A stretch of DNA of 64,000 bases, taken from assembly GCA_963920525.1 (NCBI GenBank), contig OY986439.1:44627193-44691192 (forward strand). Reading direction: 5' to 3'. Below the pieces are notes generated by a model. It did no database searches. It saw nothing but the letters and a program-made list of their open reading frames with translations, and was not told the DNA's origin. Shown here one piece after another: positions 55,354 to 64,000 of this stretch. Within the stretch, counting starts at the first letter, position 1. Every line of letters starts with the position of its first letter. This stretch comes from Dichetophora obliterata (taxonomy: Eukaryota > Arthropoda > Insecta > Diptera > Sciomyzidae). A program made the translations under genes and the position numbers.

Positions 55354-56924
55354 TGCCTGAACGAACGAAAAATTCATCGCGAACAATTTATTGCAATAAA
55401 TTCTTCGTTTGGAGTACTGTTTAGACCGTACAATCATCAATCGCAAACAAATATTGGCCGCCTTGTATGTTCTTGTATGTTTAGGCTGTGTAAATAGCAA
55501 TTTGTGCATTTGGCAGAACATCAATAAACACAGGGCTGATAAATCCTTTTTTTTATATTAGTACTAAAACTTGTGCTCCGTTTCTCAACAATAAATGGTT
55601 TGTCGACGATCAAAAATTATTTTTTCACATTTTTCGTATGTATAACATCGTAAAAATGTTCTCAGGAAGTTTTTAGTCAATTAAATAACAATTGTTGTAG
55701 TTATAAGCACAAACTTAAAAAAGAAAAGACAGTGAAAACTATACATGTAAAAACTTTAAACGCGTTTTTCTCGAAAAGTGCTGTTTGAAACCGATGGACA
55801 GCATTACTCGAACACTAGCCAAGGATCGCTTCTAAATTGTGTGCACTTGTTAAGCAAATACAATTAGTACATTTAATCATTAGATTTTTATTTGAGAGAA
55901 ATACATTAAATACTTTAGAGGAATAGCTATAACTTTAAAAAATTGCTTTTAGTCAAAAATCCAGTTTTAAACTACCATTTTATTTATTTATTTATTTGAT
56001 TGGTGTTTTTGTAATAAATAAGCCTGTTGGCCATTTTAGTAAACATAAAAATTTTTAAAATCACCGATTAAAAACTCAAAAAGTTTCAGCAGAACCTAAG
56101 ATGTACAGGCATATGCTGCATTTCACTTTCGTAAGAAATTTGAAATCAAAATACCTTGTGCTGCTTCCACGTTATACTTCACCTTTTATGACCATGTCAA
56201 AGAGTCCGTTTGAGAAAAATAACAGAAATCAGGTTTTTACTATGTTACGTCATTTTTAATTCGGTCAGTTGCTTTTTTATAAATTGAACTAAAATTCGAA
56301 TTGAATTCACACTAAATGCAGCACATGTCTAATATTTTTTTATTTTAGATTAACTTTACTTCATACTCCTGCCATGTTAAATAATATTTGCTATCCATAA
56401 ATTCAAAAAGTTTTGATTAAAAGTTATATAATTGTTATTTAAAAAAAAACTACCTCAAATAAACATTCGCTTTAAAATGAAACTTTTAATACAGTGTTTC
56501 TTTGCTTAAAAAACTTTAATGGGACCTTTACACAACACAATTATTATTGCTGCGAAAATTAACGGAGCACTTCAAAAAAAGAAATCATAAACTACTACGT
56601 ATTTTGGTACTTTCCATGATTTATTCTCATAAGCTACTCCTTTTTGCAACTTTTTTGTTTTTAAACACAGCGAAACACTGGATTCGCGCAAAAAGATCGA
56701 ACGTTGTTCGCCAAAAAAGTTCTAAGATTCTAAAAGTTCTAAAGTTTGAGCGCAACTTACAATTACAATAACAATTAAGAAAGTTTTTTGACTCTCCTGT
56801 AAAATTTTTTAATTGTAGCTTACAAACCGGAAGCTTTGATTTAATTTGAAGATATTTAAAAAATTTTCACTGCGCTTTTACCTCCCTGCCACCCCCCGTG
56901 GACACCAATGTATAGATCCATTTA
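55354..56924. other. AT-rich non-coding stretch
   Basis: It contains the retrotransposon-tail-like motif at 55979-56040. I see no gene. The frames at 55297 and 56547 lack any recognisable features. Confidence 0.5.
55979..56040 (-). repeat. Retrotransposon 3' tail remnant
   Basis: On the - strand AAAATGGCCAACAGGCTTAT leads to CCAATCAAATAAATAAATAA. This resembles the CR1-like tail at 53600-53638 (TTTGGCCAATAAATAAATAA). It is likely a very short 5'-truncated copy of such an element. Confidence 0.45.
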
Positions 56925-56926
56925 TA

Positions 56927-58234
56927 CAGGGTTGCCAATATTCGAAGCGCCCATCTGGCAACACTGTAACTTTCCGCAGTGATGCCAAATCGACTAATGA
57001 CATACCGCGTTTGAAGCGTCATTCCAAGCAAATGTTTACAATGGAACAGTACACGCCACGCGAACGCTCTAAAATTGTTGAAATTTACATTCAACAAAAC
57101 AAGTCAATAGTGAAAACTCAACGTGCTTTCAAAAAAATAAATAAAGTGAAAAGTGCGCCTTCCAAGAAAACAATTTATCGTTTGTATGAAAGATTTACAA
57201 CTGGTAATACTCTTGGTAACCCAAAGAGGCCAAATAAAAAGCGACCAAGGCGATCGGATGAGAATATTGCAGCCGTACGAGCCAGTATTGAGCAGTCACC
57301 AACAACATCCCAAAATCGCCGTTCTCAGCAGCTCGGCATTCCCCGATCCACTTTACAACGCATTTTACGTGAATTTGTTTCCGTACAAAATTCAATTGGT
57401 AAACAAATTGTTGCCTACCGATAAGCCACGTCGATTGGAATGGGCCCAAAGAGTCATCGAAATGTCTGAAGAAGACGAGCAATTTTGGCATAAAATTATC
57501 ATGAGCGATGAAGCTAATTTTCAGTTGAACGGAACGGTAAACAAACAAAATTGCCGTATTTATGCCACTGAAAATCCACAAGAGATTCAAGAGGTACCTC
57601 TTCACGATGCAAAAGTCACTGTTTGGTGCGGCGTTTGTGCTAAAATGCTCATTGGGCCGTTCTTTTTCGAAGATGATAATGGCCACAGAGTTACTGTCAA
57701 TCAGGAGCGTTATCGCGATATGATAAACAATTTTTTCATGCCAATCGTTCGTCGAAAGCGTATCAGGCACTACTGGTTTCAACAAGACGGCGCGCCACCA
57801 CACACAAGCCGCACTACAATCGATTTTTTGAAGCAATTGTTCCCTGGCCGTTTGATGTCAAAAAATGGTGATTTCGATTGGCCGCCAAGATCACCAGATT
57901 TAACGCCTCCAGACTTCTTTTTGTGGGGTTATTTGAAATCAAAGGTTTACGTCAACAAGCCAAAGACCCTAGAAGAGCTGAAAACCAACATCCGTCAAGA
58001 AATATCCGCCATTCCCATCGAAATGTTGAAGAAAACCATGGAAAATGCTGCAAAACGGGCACAATATGTCGTAGAGGCCAATGGCGATCATTTACGAGAT
58101 ATCATATTCAAGAAATAATGTAAGCAAATCTACTTGAACCCAATTAAATGATATTCATGACGAACAGACAAAAAATTGTGGTTTCTTTGATTTATTTAAA
58201 AATAAAATGGGCGCTTCGAATATTGGCAACCCTG
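56927..58234 (+). mobile_element. mariner element, DD41D (rosa-type), nearly intact
   Basis: Perfect 28-bp TIRs begin CAGGGTTGCCAATATTCGAA and are flanked by the TA duplication (56925-56926 and 58235-58236). The length is 1308 bp. It carries a single transposase gene with one frameshift. A near-identical 3' fragment lies at 60063-60283. Confidence 0.95.
57032..58118 (+). pseudogene. mariner transposase, one frameshift
   Basis: The ATG at 57032 (or 57041) opens MFTMEQYTPRERSKIVEIYI, and the paired HTH region follows (about residues 5-115: KKTIYRLYERF, RRSQQLGIPRSTLQRILRE). Near 57375 a net one-base shift moves the frame. It then reads LFPYKIQLVNKLLPTDKPRR, SDEANF (first Asp), VTVWCGVCAKMLIGPFFFED, WFQQDGAPPHT (second Asp), WPPRSPDLTPPDFFLWG (third Asp, in PPD) and ends DIIFKK-stop. 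Forty-one residues separate the second and third Asp, the DD41D spacing of rosa mariners, not the DD34D of classical mariners. The enzyme cuts and pastes DNA at TA in the nucleus. The frameshift makes this copy inactive unless it is an assembly error. Confidence 0.9.
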
Positions 58235-58236
58235 TA

Positions 58237-58553
58237 GAAAAGGCTTAGATAACTTTTTTCTAATTTGTTGCCATAAAGCACCAAAAGAACCTAGTGCATT
58301 GAGATGCATTAAACTCGATGAAACATTTCCGATGATATATTTAAAGCAATAAATTTACGTCGTCTTTCTATTTAATCGAATTATAAAAAAGTGACGTTAA
58401 GTTTAATTAAAAATTTAGATATTTATATATAACACGGTGTTACAAGAAATAAATTTTTTTCTGTCCTATGAACCAAATGCACATATTTGGAAAGAGGGGG
58501 AAAAATAAAAATACACGTGTATCGTCGATTTTCATGTACACGTCAAACCCTGT
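58237..58553. other. AT-rich interval; possible one-sided mariner-type end at its right
   Basis: No gene is seen. CGTCAAACCCTG followed by TA (58540-58553) looks like the end of a mariner-like TIR abutting repeat copy B, but no matching left end was found. Confidence 0.35.
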
Positions 58554-58657
58554 ATGTTAGTTTTAGTATTGCGGCAAAAGTATTTCTTTTGTAATAAGCA
58601 ACAGGTTTTAAATGTATATGCTTTAGTTTACGTTCGGTTAAGATGCTGAAGATAATA

Positions 58658-59519
58658 CAGGGTCCGCCATCTAACATTTTCTTTTTAACTAGTGCTTATT
58701 TCGTGAATGGTAATACTTAGCTCATGTCTGATCTGACAGATAATTAGTTTTATTCTTCCGCTGAACGAATATGGTTGTGTATACGCTTGAACAACGCTGG
58801 GAAATATTGCGACATTACTTTGATGCAGAAGATGCCGATTTTACCAAAAAAATCATCTTTTCAGATAAAGCTCATTTTCATCTTGGCGGGTATGTAAACA
58901 AGCAAAATCGCCGCATTTAGGGCACAAAAAACCCGCAAGCATAATTTGAAAAGCCGCTGCACCCAAAACGAGTCACTGTTTTGCGGATTTTGGTCCAGAG
59001 GCAAAATTGGGCCATTTTTCTTCGAAAATGAGCAAGGAGTGGCCATTACAGTCAATGGCGATCGTTATCGGGCCAGGTTGTTCACAAAAATTGAAGAGGA
59101 GGATATTGGCAACATTTGGTTTCAACAGGACGGCGCTACGTGCCTCACAGCCGAAGCTACACTCGATGTTTTGCGCCCTGTTTTTGAAGATCGCATTATC
59201 AGCCGCAGAGCTGATGTCGTTTGTTTGATGTCGTTTCGTAAGTGTGACGCCGACAAGCCCGAGCCAATTGATGCTTTAAAAGACAATATTCGTGAAGCCA
59301 TTGGTGAAATACAGCTGCACACAATCGATAATGTGCTTAAAAATTGGACCGATCGTGTAGGCTACTGCATGGCCAGCCGAGGCAGCCATTTGAATGAAAT
59401 TATTTGCCATTATTAACCGGAAGGATTGTACTTTCAAATAAAAAAAGAAATTTGAGAAAATATTTAGTAGAATTTTTTTATAGAATTTTCAAAAAAAAAA
59501 AGTTATTTGGCGGACCCTG
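58658..59519 (+). mobile_element. Second mariner-like element, internally deleted, 862 bp
   Basis: The TIRs begin CAGGGTCCGCCA on both sides, then match imperfectly, with TA at 58656-58657 and 59520-59521. It belongs to a different mariner lineage from 56927-58234 (CAGGGTCC versus CAGGGTTG), but the proteins are related. The host copy of the repeat has an unoccupied counterpart at 14650-15122. Confidence 0.9.
58771..59416 (+). pseudogene. mariner transposase remnant
   Basis: The ATG at 58771 gives MVVYTLEQRWEILRHYF and then jumps directly to DADFTKKIIFSDKAHF, so most of the HTH region is deleted. The first catalytic Asp remains (SDK). A stop and frameshift follow. The frame resumes with IGPFFFENEQG, GNIWFQQDGAT (second Asp) and IISRRADVV. 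Here the WPPRS...DLTP.D segment present in the neighbouring mariner is missing, so the third catalytic Asp is lost. It ends with a 50-codon C-terminus, GSHLNEIICHY-stop. It is non-functional. Confidence 0.85.
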
Positions 59520-59878
59520 TATATTGAATTAATGATTTATATTTTTTTTTGTCTACGAACCAAACGAGCGTTATAATTAGTTTTTTCATTTTATCCATTA
59601 AAGCGCATTTATGCAAATAACTAAATTTTATTATAAATAAATAAAACTGTTATACAATAAATATCTAAATACTATCTTGTGATTTCTAGCGAAAAGTGAT
59701 TGCGTTGTGATAATTTAGTAGGGATCTTAATAACTATTCGTGATTTGTATATCTAGTTCGGTAACTGAAATATTAAAATTATGGTTGGGAGGGCATTTGT
59801 TGCATACACATCTTTGTGCAGCCTTCAAACTTCCTTATAGGTTTTGGTGTCAGATATAAGGTACTTCCGATTCAACAT

Positions 59879-60062
59879 AATATCCTTGGTTTAATATCAG
59901 ATTAAAAAATTTAAAAAATATCAAAAATAAAGCTTCCAAAATATTTAAAAAAACAAATTGTGAGGCTGACAGATGTTTTTTTATTCGTATCAGAAAAGAA
60001 TTTGATTTCCTCCATAAATTTTTATACAAACAATATATTTTAAATATAGAATCAAACCTTTT
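59879..60062. other. AT-rich spacer
   Basis: No feature is seen between repeat copy B and the mariner fragment. Confidence 0.5.
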
Positions 60063-60283
60063 CCATCGAAATGTTGAAGAAAACCATGGAAAATGCTGCA
60101 AAACGGGCACAATATGTCGTAGAGGCCAATGGCGACCATTTACGAGATATCATATTCAAGAAATAATGTAAGCAAATCTACTTGAACCCAATTAAATGAT
60201 ATTCATGACGAACAGACAAAAAATTGTGGTTTCTTTGATCTATTTTAAAATAAAATGGGCGCTTCGAATATTGGCAACCCGTA
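60063..60283 (+). mobile_element. 3' fragment of the 56.9-kb mariner
   Basis: About 221 bp match 58014-58236 with roughly five differences. They cover the last 35 codons (MLKKTMENAAKRAQYVVEAN), the stop, the 3' UTR and the right TIR. One base is missing from the TIR (GGCAACCC-GTA). The 5' end is cut off abruptly at CCATCGAAATG. Confidence 0.92.
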
Positions 60284-62105
60284 GATACCATCAGTTCAAT
60301 AATTTGTTACAGACAAATTTCGGAATACAAATATGAGCACTTTAATTGAAAAATTCTCTTCATTCGTAACTAGTTTACAATTCATTAATTAAATTTCTAT
60401 TTCAACGTAGAAAATTATTAATCCTTTTGTAATATTTCAACCCTTTACAGCCGAGAAAGTGATGAATTTTTTGGAATTTGATGACAGATTGTGTTCTTTA
60501 CCAAACGCTCTGAATTTATAGCCTTAATTAATAAACAGCATTATGTGCCTAGTCACGTGATTTTCTGGAATTTTATGATTTCTATCTCAGTCATATCGAA
60601 TTTCTTCTTGTTATGATTTAACTTGTGACACTGAGATTCCGTTGTCAATTATATAAAAATCATGACATTCTTAGAAATATTTTATATGAATTTTTTCCTT
60701 ACTTCATTTTTATTACTAAACCTGCCTTATTCATGTAATTTTCCTACATATCCACCCCCTCTAAAGCAAGTATTTGTACAGCTAGTGGTATAACAGAATT
60801 AATCCTTGACGTCACTCTAGAATATTTATTTTGATTAAATTCAGTTGATGATGATGATGGTTTTTTTATGCTTCCAAAGACCTTTTTCTCACTTTCTGCT
60901 GACTGGCGTGTGGAAATGGTTTGCCTCTTATTAATTTGGCTGTCATTTGAAGGCATCAATTTGTGATGTTCTGATTAAGGGTTATGATTCGGAGAATTGT
61001 TATCACGTTTTTTCCGTAATCCTTTAAATTTTGTTTGTTTCGTTTGTTTTGCAAGCTAATATTTCATTAATTTGGCTTCTGTTTGCTTCATTTTTGTTTT
61101 GCTAAATGTTTGAGGTATTCATGGGAGCATGGAATTATTAGAGTTAAAAAAGAGCATTCGATGTTGATATTGAAAATACATAAAAACTGCAAATTTTCAA
61201 GTAATCTGACCATTAAGTTAAATTTATTTATGGACTTGATAGATTTGAAATTTATAGGTATTTTTTAAATAATAGAAAACAATATTCCCCAACATAGAGA
61301 CAAACACATGTTATACAATTCTAATCCATCACAATAATGTGCTCAATAGCGGATGTGCTGTCATGGAAACCAACAGCATGAATCTATCCGAATGCGGTAA
61401 CAATGCAAACATGCTCAACTGCGGCTTAAAAAAAATATCTATAAATGTCACATTATTTCGATTAATGTTTGTGTATTTAAGTTGAGAAGTTGAGACGGTT
61501 GTATTTATAGTCAAAGCGATTAAACTTTTATGTAAATGTGCTCAAAGTTTAGACTAGTTTAATGGCTTTCATGACTTATTAGATGTTTAGCCTTTAATAA
61601 CTTTAACAGTTAGGACCAACTCTTATATCCATATTAGTAGCATTATTTATTTTTGGTCTAATCGCCTTTGAGCTCAGACTTTGTTGATCATAAAACAAAA
61701 ATAGGATAGGATAAAAGAGAAGCTCATAACTCCTTGTTTGTGCTCTCGGAAATAAATAACCTTCAGTATTTTAGCTTCCTACGACACAAAAACAATAAAT
61801 TTTTTCATGAAAATCTGTTGAGAACAGCGTACTTCGTTACCGTTACGCAGAACATTAGTAAAAGATTTATGACTGAGATCCAGCTGAAAAGTTAATCGGA
61901 TGAAATCTTTTCCAACTGAATTTCACAACTGCAATTTGAACGAATTCAAAAAGATTCTCCTCTGCCAAGTTGCCATGCGACATCAAAACAGACGCAAGAG
62001 TAAACGACGCACAGTGATGCGATTAGTACAAAATAGACGGAAAATATTGTTTTGTGGATTTTTTGGTAGTTTTTGATGTTTAAGGTATAGAAAAGTAACA
62101 AAAAA
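60284..62105. other. AT-rich non-coding stretch
   Basis: I find no coding or structural feature that I can name. Frames of 60-71 codons show no family signature. Confidence 0.45.
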
Positions 62106-62800
62106 AGTATTTGAGAAAGTTTAGATAAGTAGGCGTGGCAGCTGCAATAAACTTTAAGCATATTTTACGCTATATCTTACATAGACGTCTAGTGGGCGTG
62201 GCAGCTGCCATATAATTTAAACGAATTTTGTTCTTTATCTTAGAAATGAGATAAACAATGATAAAAAATCAAACAATTGTTAAAAATTTGAAACTAATTG
62301 AACAAGTAGGCGTGGCAGCTGCCTTACAACTTAAACACATTTAGGGCTATATCTTAAAATTACGTTAAAAGCAACACTTATATAACTATCGATGGATAGC
62401 TGATATGTGAGATTTAAATTCTTTCTAAATTTCAGTGGGATTAAAAAATTAGGCGTGGCACCTCCCATATATGTGAAATATATTTTGGCTTATAAAAAAT
62501 TAAGCAGTAAAAACTTTTTAAGTTCCATAAAAAACATTTAAATTAATTTATATTCGGCATGTAAGCTTAAATATCAAATTATGAACTTTCAGTTTCAAAA
62601 AGAGCAAAATCTGATGAAAACCATATCTACCTCCCATCAAAGTGACTTTATATAAATTGTAAAAACGCTTTAAATTCCACAAAATTTAATTTAATCACTT
62701 AAACTTTATCAATAGAGCTTCAATCTTAAGTACACACTTTGAATTTGAAAATGAGTCAAATCTCTTGAAAACCACTGCTACCTCCCATACAAAACTACTT
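62106..62800 (+). repeat. Degenerate tandem repeat with TAGGCGTGGCAGCTGCC box
   Basis: The (T/G)GGCGTGGCAGCTGC box recurs near 62130, 62194, 62308 and (as GGCGTGGCACCTCCCAT) 62452. CTACCTCCCAT(A)CAAA boxes follow near 62628 and 62769. TTTAA(A/G)C and TATATCTTA words follow each. Spacing is irregular at 65-170 bp. It shares its GGCGTGG/CTCCCAT vocabulary with the Helitron arrays and with 22380-22720, suggesting a related, older array. Confidence 0.55.
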
Positions 62801-63504
62801 TATATAAACGATAAAATTTCTTTAAATTCCACAAAAATTTATTAAATCACTTAAATTGCGGGTAAAATTATTACTTAATTAGCTTAATGGTAATTTCTCA
62901 ATATCACAGCTATAAAAACAGTTGAAAAATTGTTTTGAAAAATTGAAATAGGTTCAATGAATTCAAACAGGTTAAAAAACAAGGTAATGGAAAATTTTGT
63001 CACCTTAGCACTCTTAGAGCTTAAAGAAGACATAATAGAAATAACAAATGAGTTTAAGGTTTGAGGTGGCCCTTTTTTAATCTCATCAAATGTTTTACCA
63101 AATTTTGAGTTTTTACAAAGAAACTCAAAGGTTGGTGGAAAAGTGTCAGAAACGAAGCTCCTTACGCTTTTTTTTCAACTCCGAATGTAATTCGAAATAA
63201 AATCTGTATATTCCTATTTCTTTTATTTTTATGTTACATAAATGTAACAAAGAGAAAAGTGTAAACGAACAATCAAATCAAAAAGTTTAATTTTATATTT
63301 TAGAAAAAGTATGAAAAAGATCTATTTATTGAAAATTGAGATGCAAAAGTCGTATGTGAGATGAAAATAGGCAGTTGCCGCTGCCAGCGATGTTTGTTTA
63401 ATAACGCAACAAGGCTTTGAGCATTAAACATTCATCACGTTTCTCGTATTGAATTGATTAAAAACTGGACTTACTTAAGAGTATTAAATAAAAATCACAT
63501 ATCA
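62801..63504. other. AT-rich non-coding stretch
   Basis: No gene or repeat is recognised before the satellite begins. Confidence 0.5.
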
Positions 63505-64000
63505 CATTTTTAGAGTCCAACCTAGTGTTAACAAACTTTTTGAAATTCTTACATCAGATTCGAAATCAGCGACCAGCTCATCTACAAAGAGTATAAAAGA
63601 AAAACAAATTTTTATGGTCCACCCTAGTGTAAAAAAATTATTGAATTCTAACATAAAATTTGTGATCAGTGACCTCGTAATACCATTAAGGAGTATAAAG
63701 CAAAAATCATAGCTTTAGGATCCACCCTAGTATAAAAACTTTTTGATATTCTAACATCAGATCCGAAATTAGCGCCCAGCGCATCTACACACAGTTTAAA
63801 GAAAAAAAAAAACAAAACAAACTTTTAGGGTGCACCCTAAAGTCAAAAACTTTTTTAAATTCTCATTTTTAGGGTCCGCCCTAGGGTCAACATTTTTTAA
63901 AAATTCTAACATAACATTCGAAATCAGCGATCATTGCATCGACAAAGAGTATAAAACAATAAAACACATATTTAGGATGTACCCTAGTGGCAAACAACTT
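63505..64000. repeat. ~103-bp satellite, continuing past the right edge
   Basis: TTTTAG(G/A)GTCCACCCTAGTGT and AACTTTTTGAAATTCTAACA recur with TC(A/C)GAAAT(C/T)AGCGACCAGC and GCATCTACAAAGAGTATAAA at the same relative positions. The GGTCCACC box is near 63511, 63613, 63716, 63826, 63870 and 63973, giving steps of 102, 103, 110, 44 and 103 bp. The 44-bp step is a shortened unit. The array runs off the window. Confidence 0.85.

Larger units (their letters stand above)
58554..59878 (-). repeat. Dispersed repeat, copy B, split by a mariner
   Basis: This is the reverse complement of copy A (14650-15122) on both sides of the mariner at 58658-59519. The left piece is 58554-58657 and the right piece 59520-59878. 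Similarity stops at 58553/58554, exactly at a TA next to a CAGGG-type end. Confidence 0.85.

Noticed and set aside
57195..57836. 213-codon frame on the - strand opposite the mariner transposase
   Set aside because: It is a shadow of the transposase coding strand; all transposase motifs are on the + strand.

Overview
The window is AT-rich eukaryotic DNA from an insect, most likely a fly. The evidence is indirect. It includes RTE-, LOA- and CR1-type non-LTR retrotransposons, mariner transposases with DD41D spacing (the 'rosa' type, known from tephritid fruit flies), an arthropod-style Inr+DPE promoter inside a retrotransposon, and Helitrons with TCTATA...CTAG ends. A tephritid is my best guess, not a proof. 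I see no convincing host protein-coding exon, rRNA or functional tRNA. The window reads as intergenic or intronic DNA built from nested mobile elements and their decay products.

Layout. 0-6 kb: a terminal-inverted-repeat (TIR) element at the left edge, GTAGTAG-rich low-complexity DNA, and a ZMYM-type hAT relic (2912-4694) split by a 754-bp MITE. 6-9 kb: an RTE retrotransposon on the + strand. 9-23.5 kb: MITEs at 11.3, 15.3 and 16.3 kb, a tRNA-like relic, two LOA-like fragments, a dispersed repeat and a GCGATTCG-rich block. 23.5-26.7 kb: a second RTE copy on the - strand carrying a tRNA-Asp-like SINE head. 27-34 kb: decayed repeats. 34.5-46.7 kb: three non-autonomous Helitrons. The second and third carry ~142-bp minisatellite arrays. 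47.5-53.6 kb: a full-length CR1/Jockey-group retrotransposon with two open reading frames, the only element here that looks potentially functional. 53.8-55.3 kb: a pure CACCAT array, then a hAT element with a MITE inside it. 56.9-60.3 kb: two DD41D mariners and a 3' fragment. 62-64 kb: GTGGCAGCTGC-type repeats, and a ~103-bp satellite that runs off the right edge.

The most useful signals are internal controls. One MITE insertion, when its 3-bp TSD is collapsed, brings a transposase frame back into register. A Helitron sits exactly between A and T of a repeat whose unoccupied relative lies at 5.7 kb. A mariner sits at a TA in one copy of a dispersed repeat whose other copy (14.65-15.12 kb) is empty. 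The CR1-like element has an Inr and a DPE at exactly the canonical +28 spacing. I found no clearly new biological system. The CR1-like element and the minisatellite-bearing Helitrons are the best candidates for follow-up.
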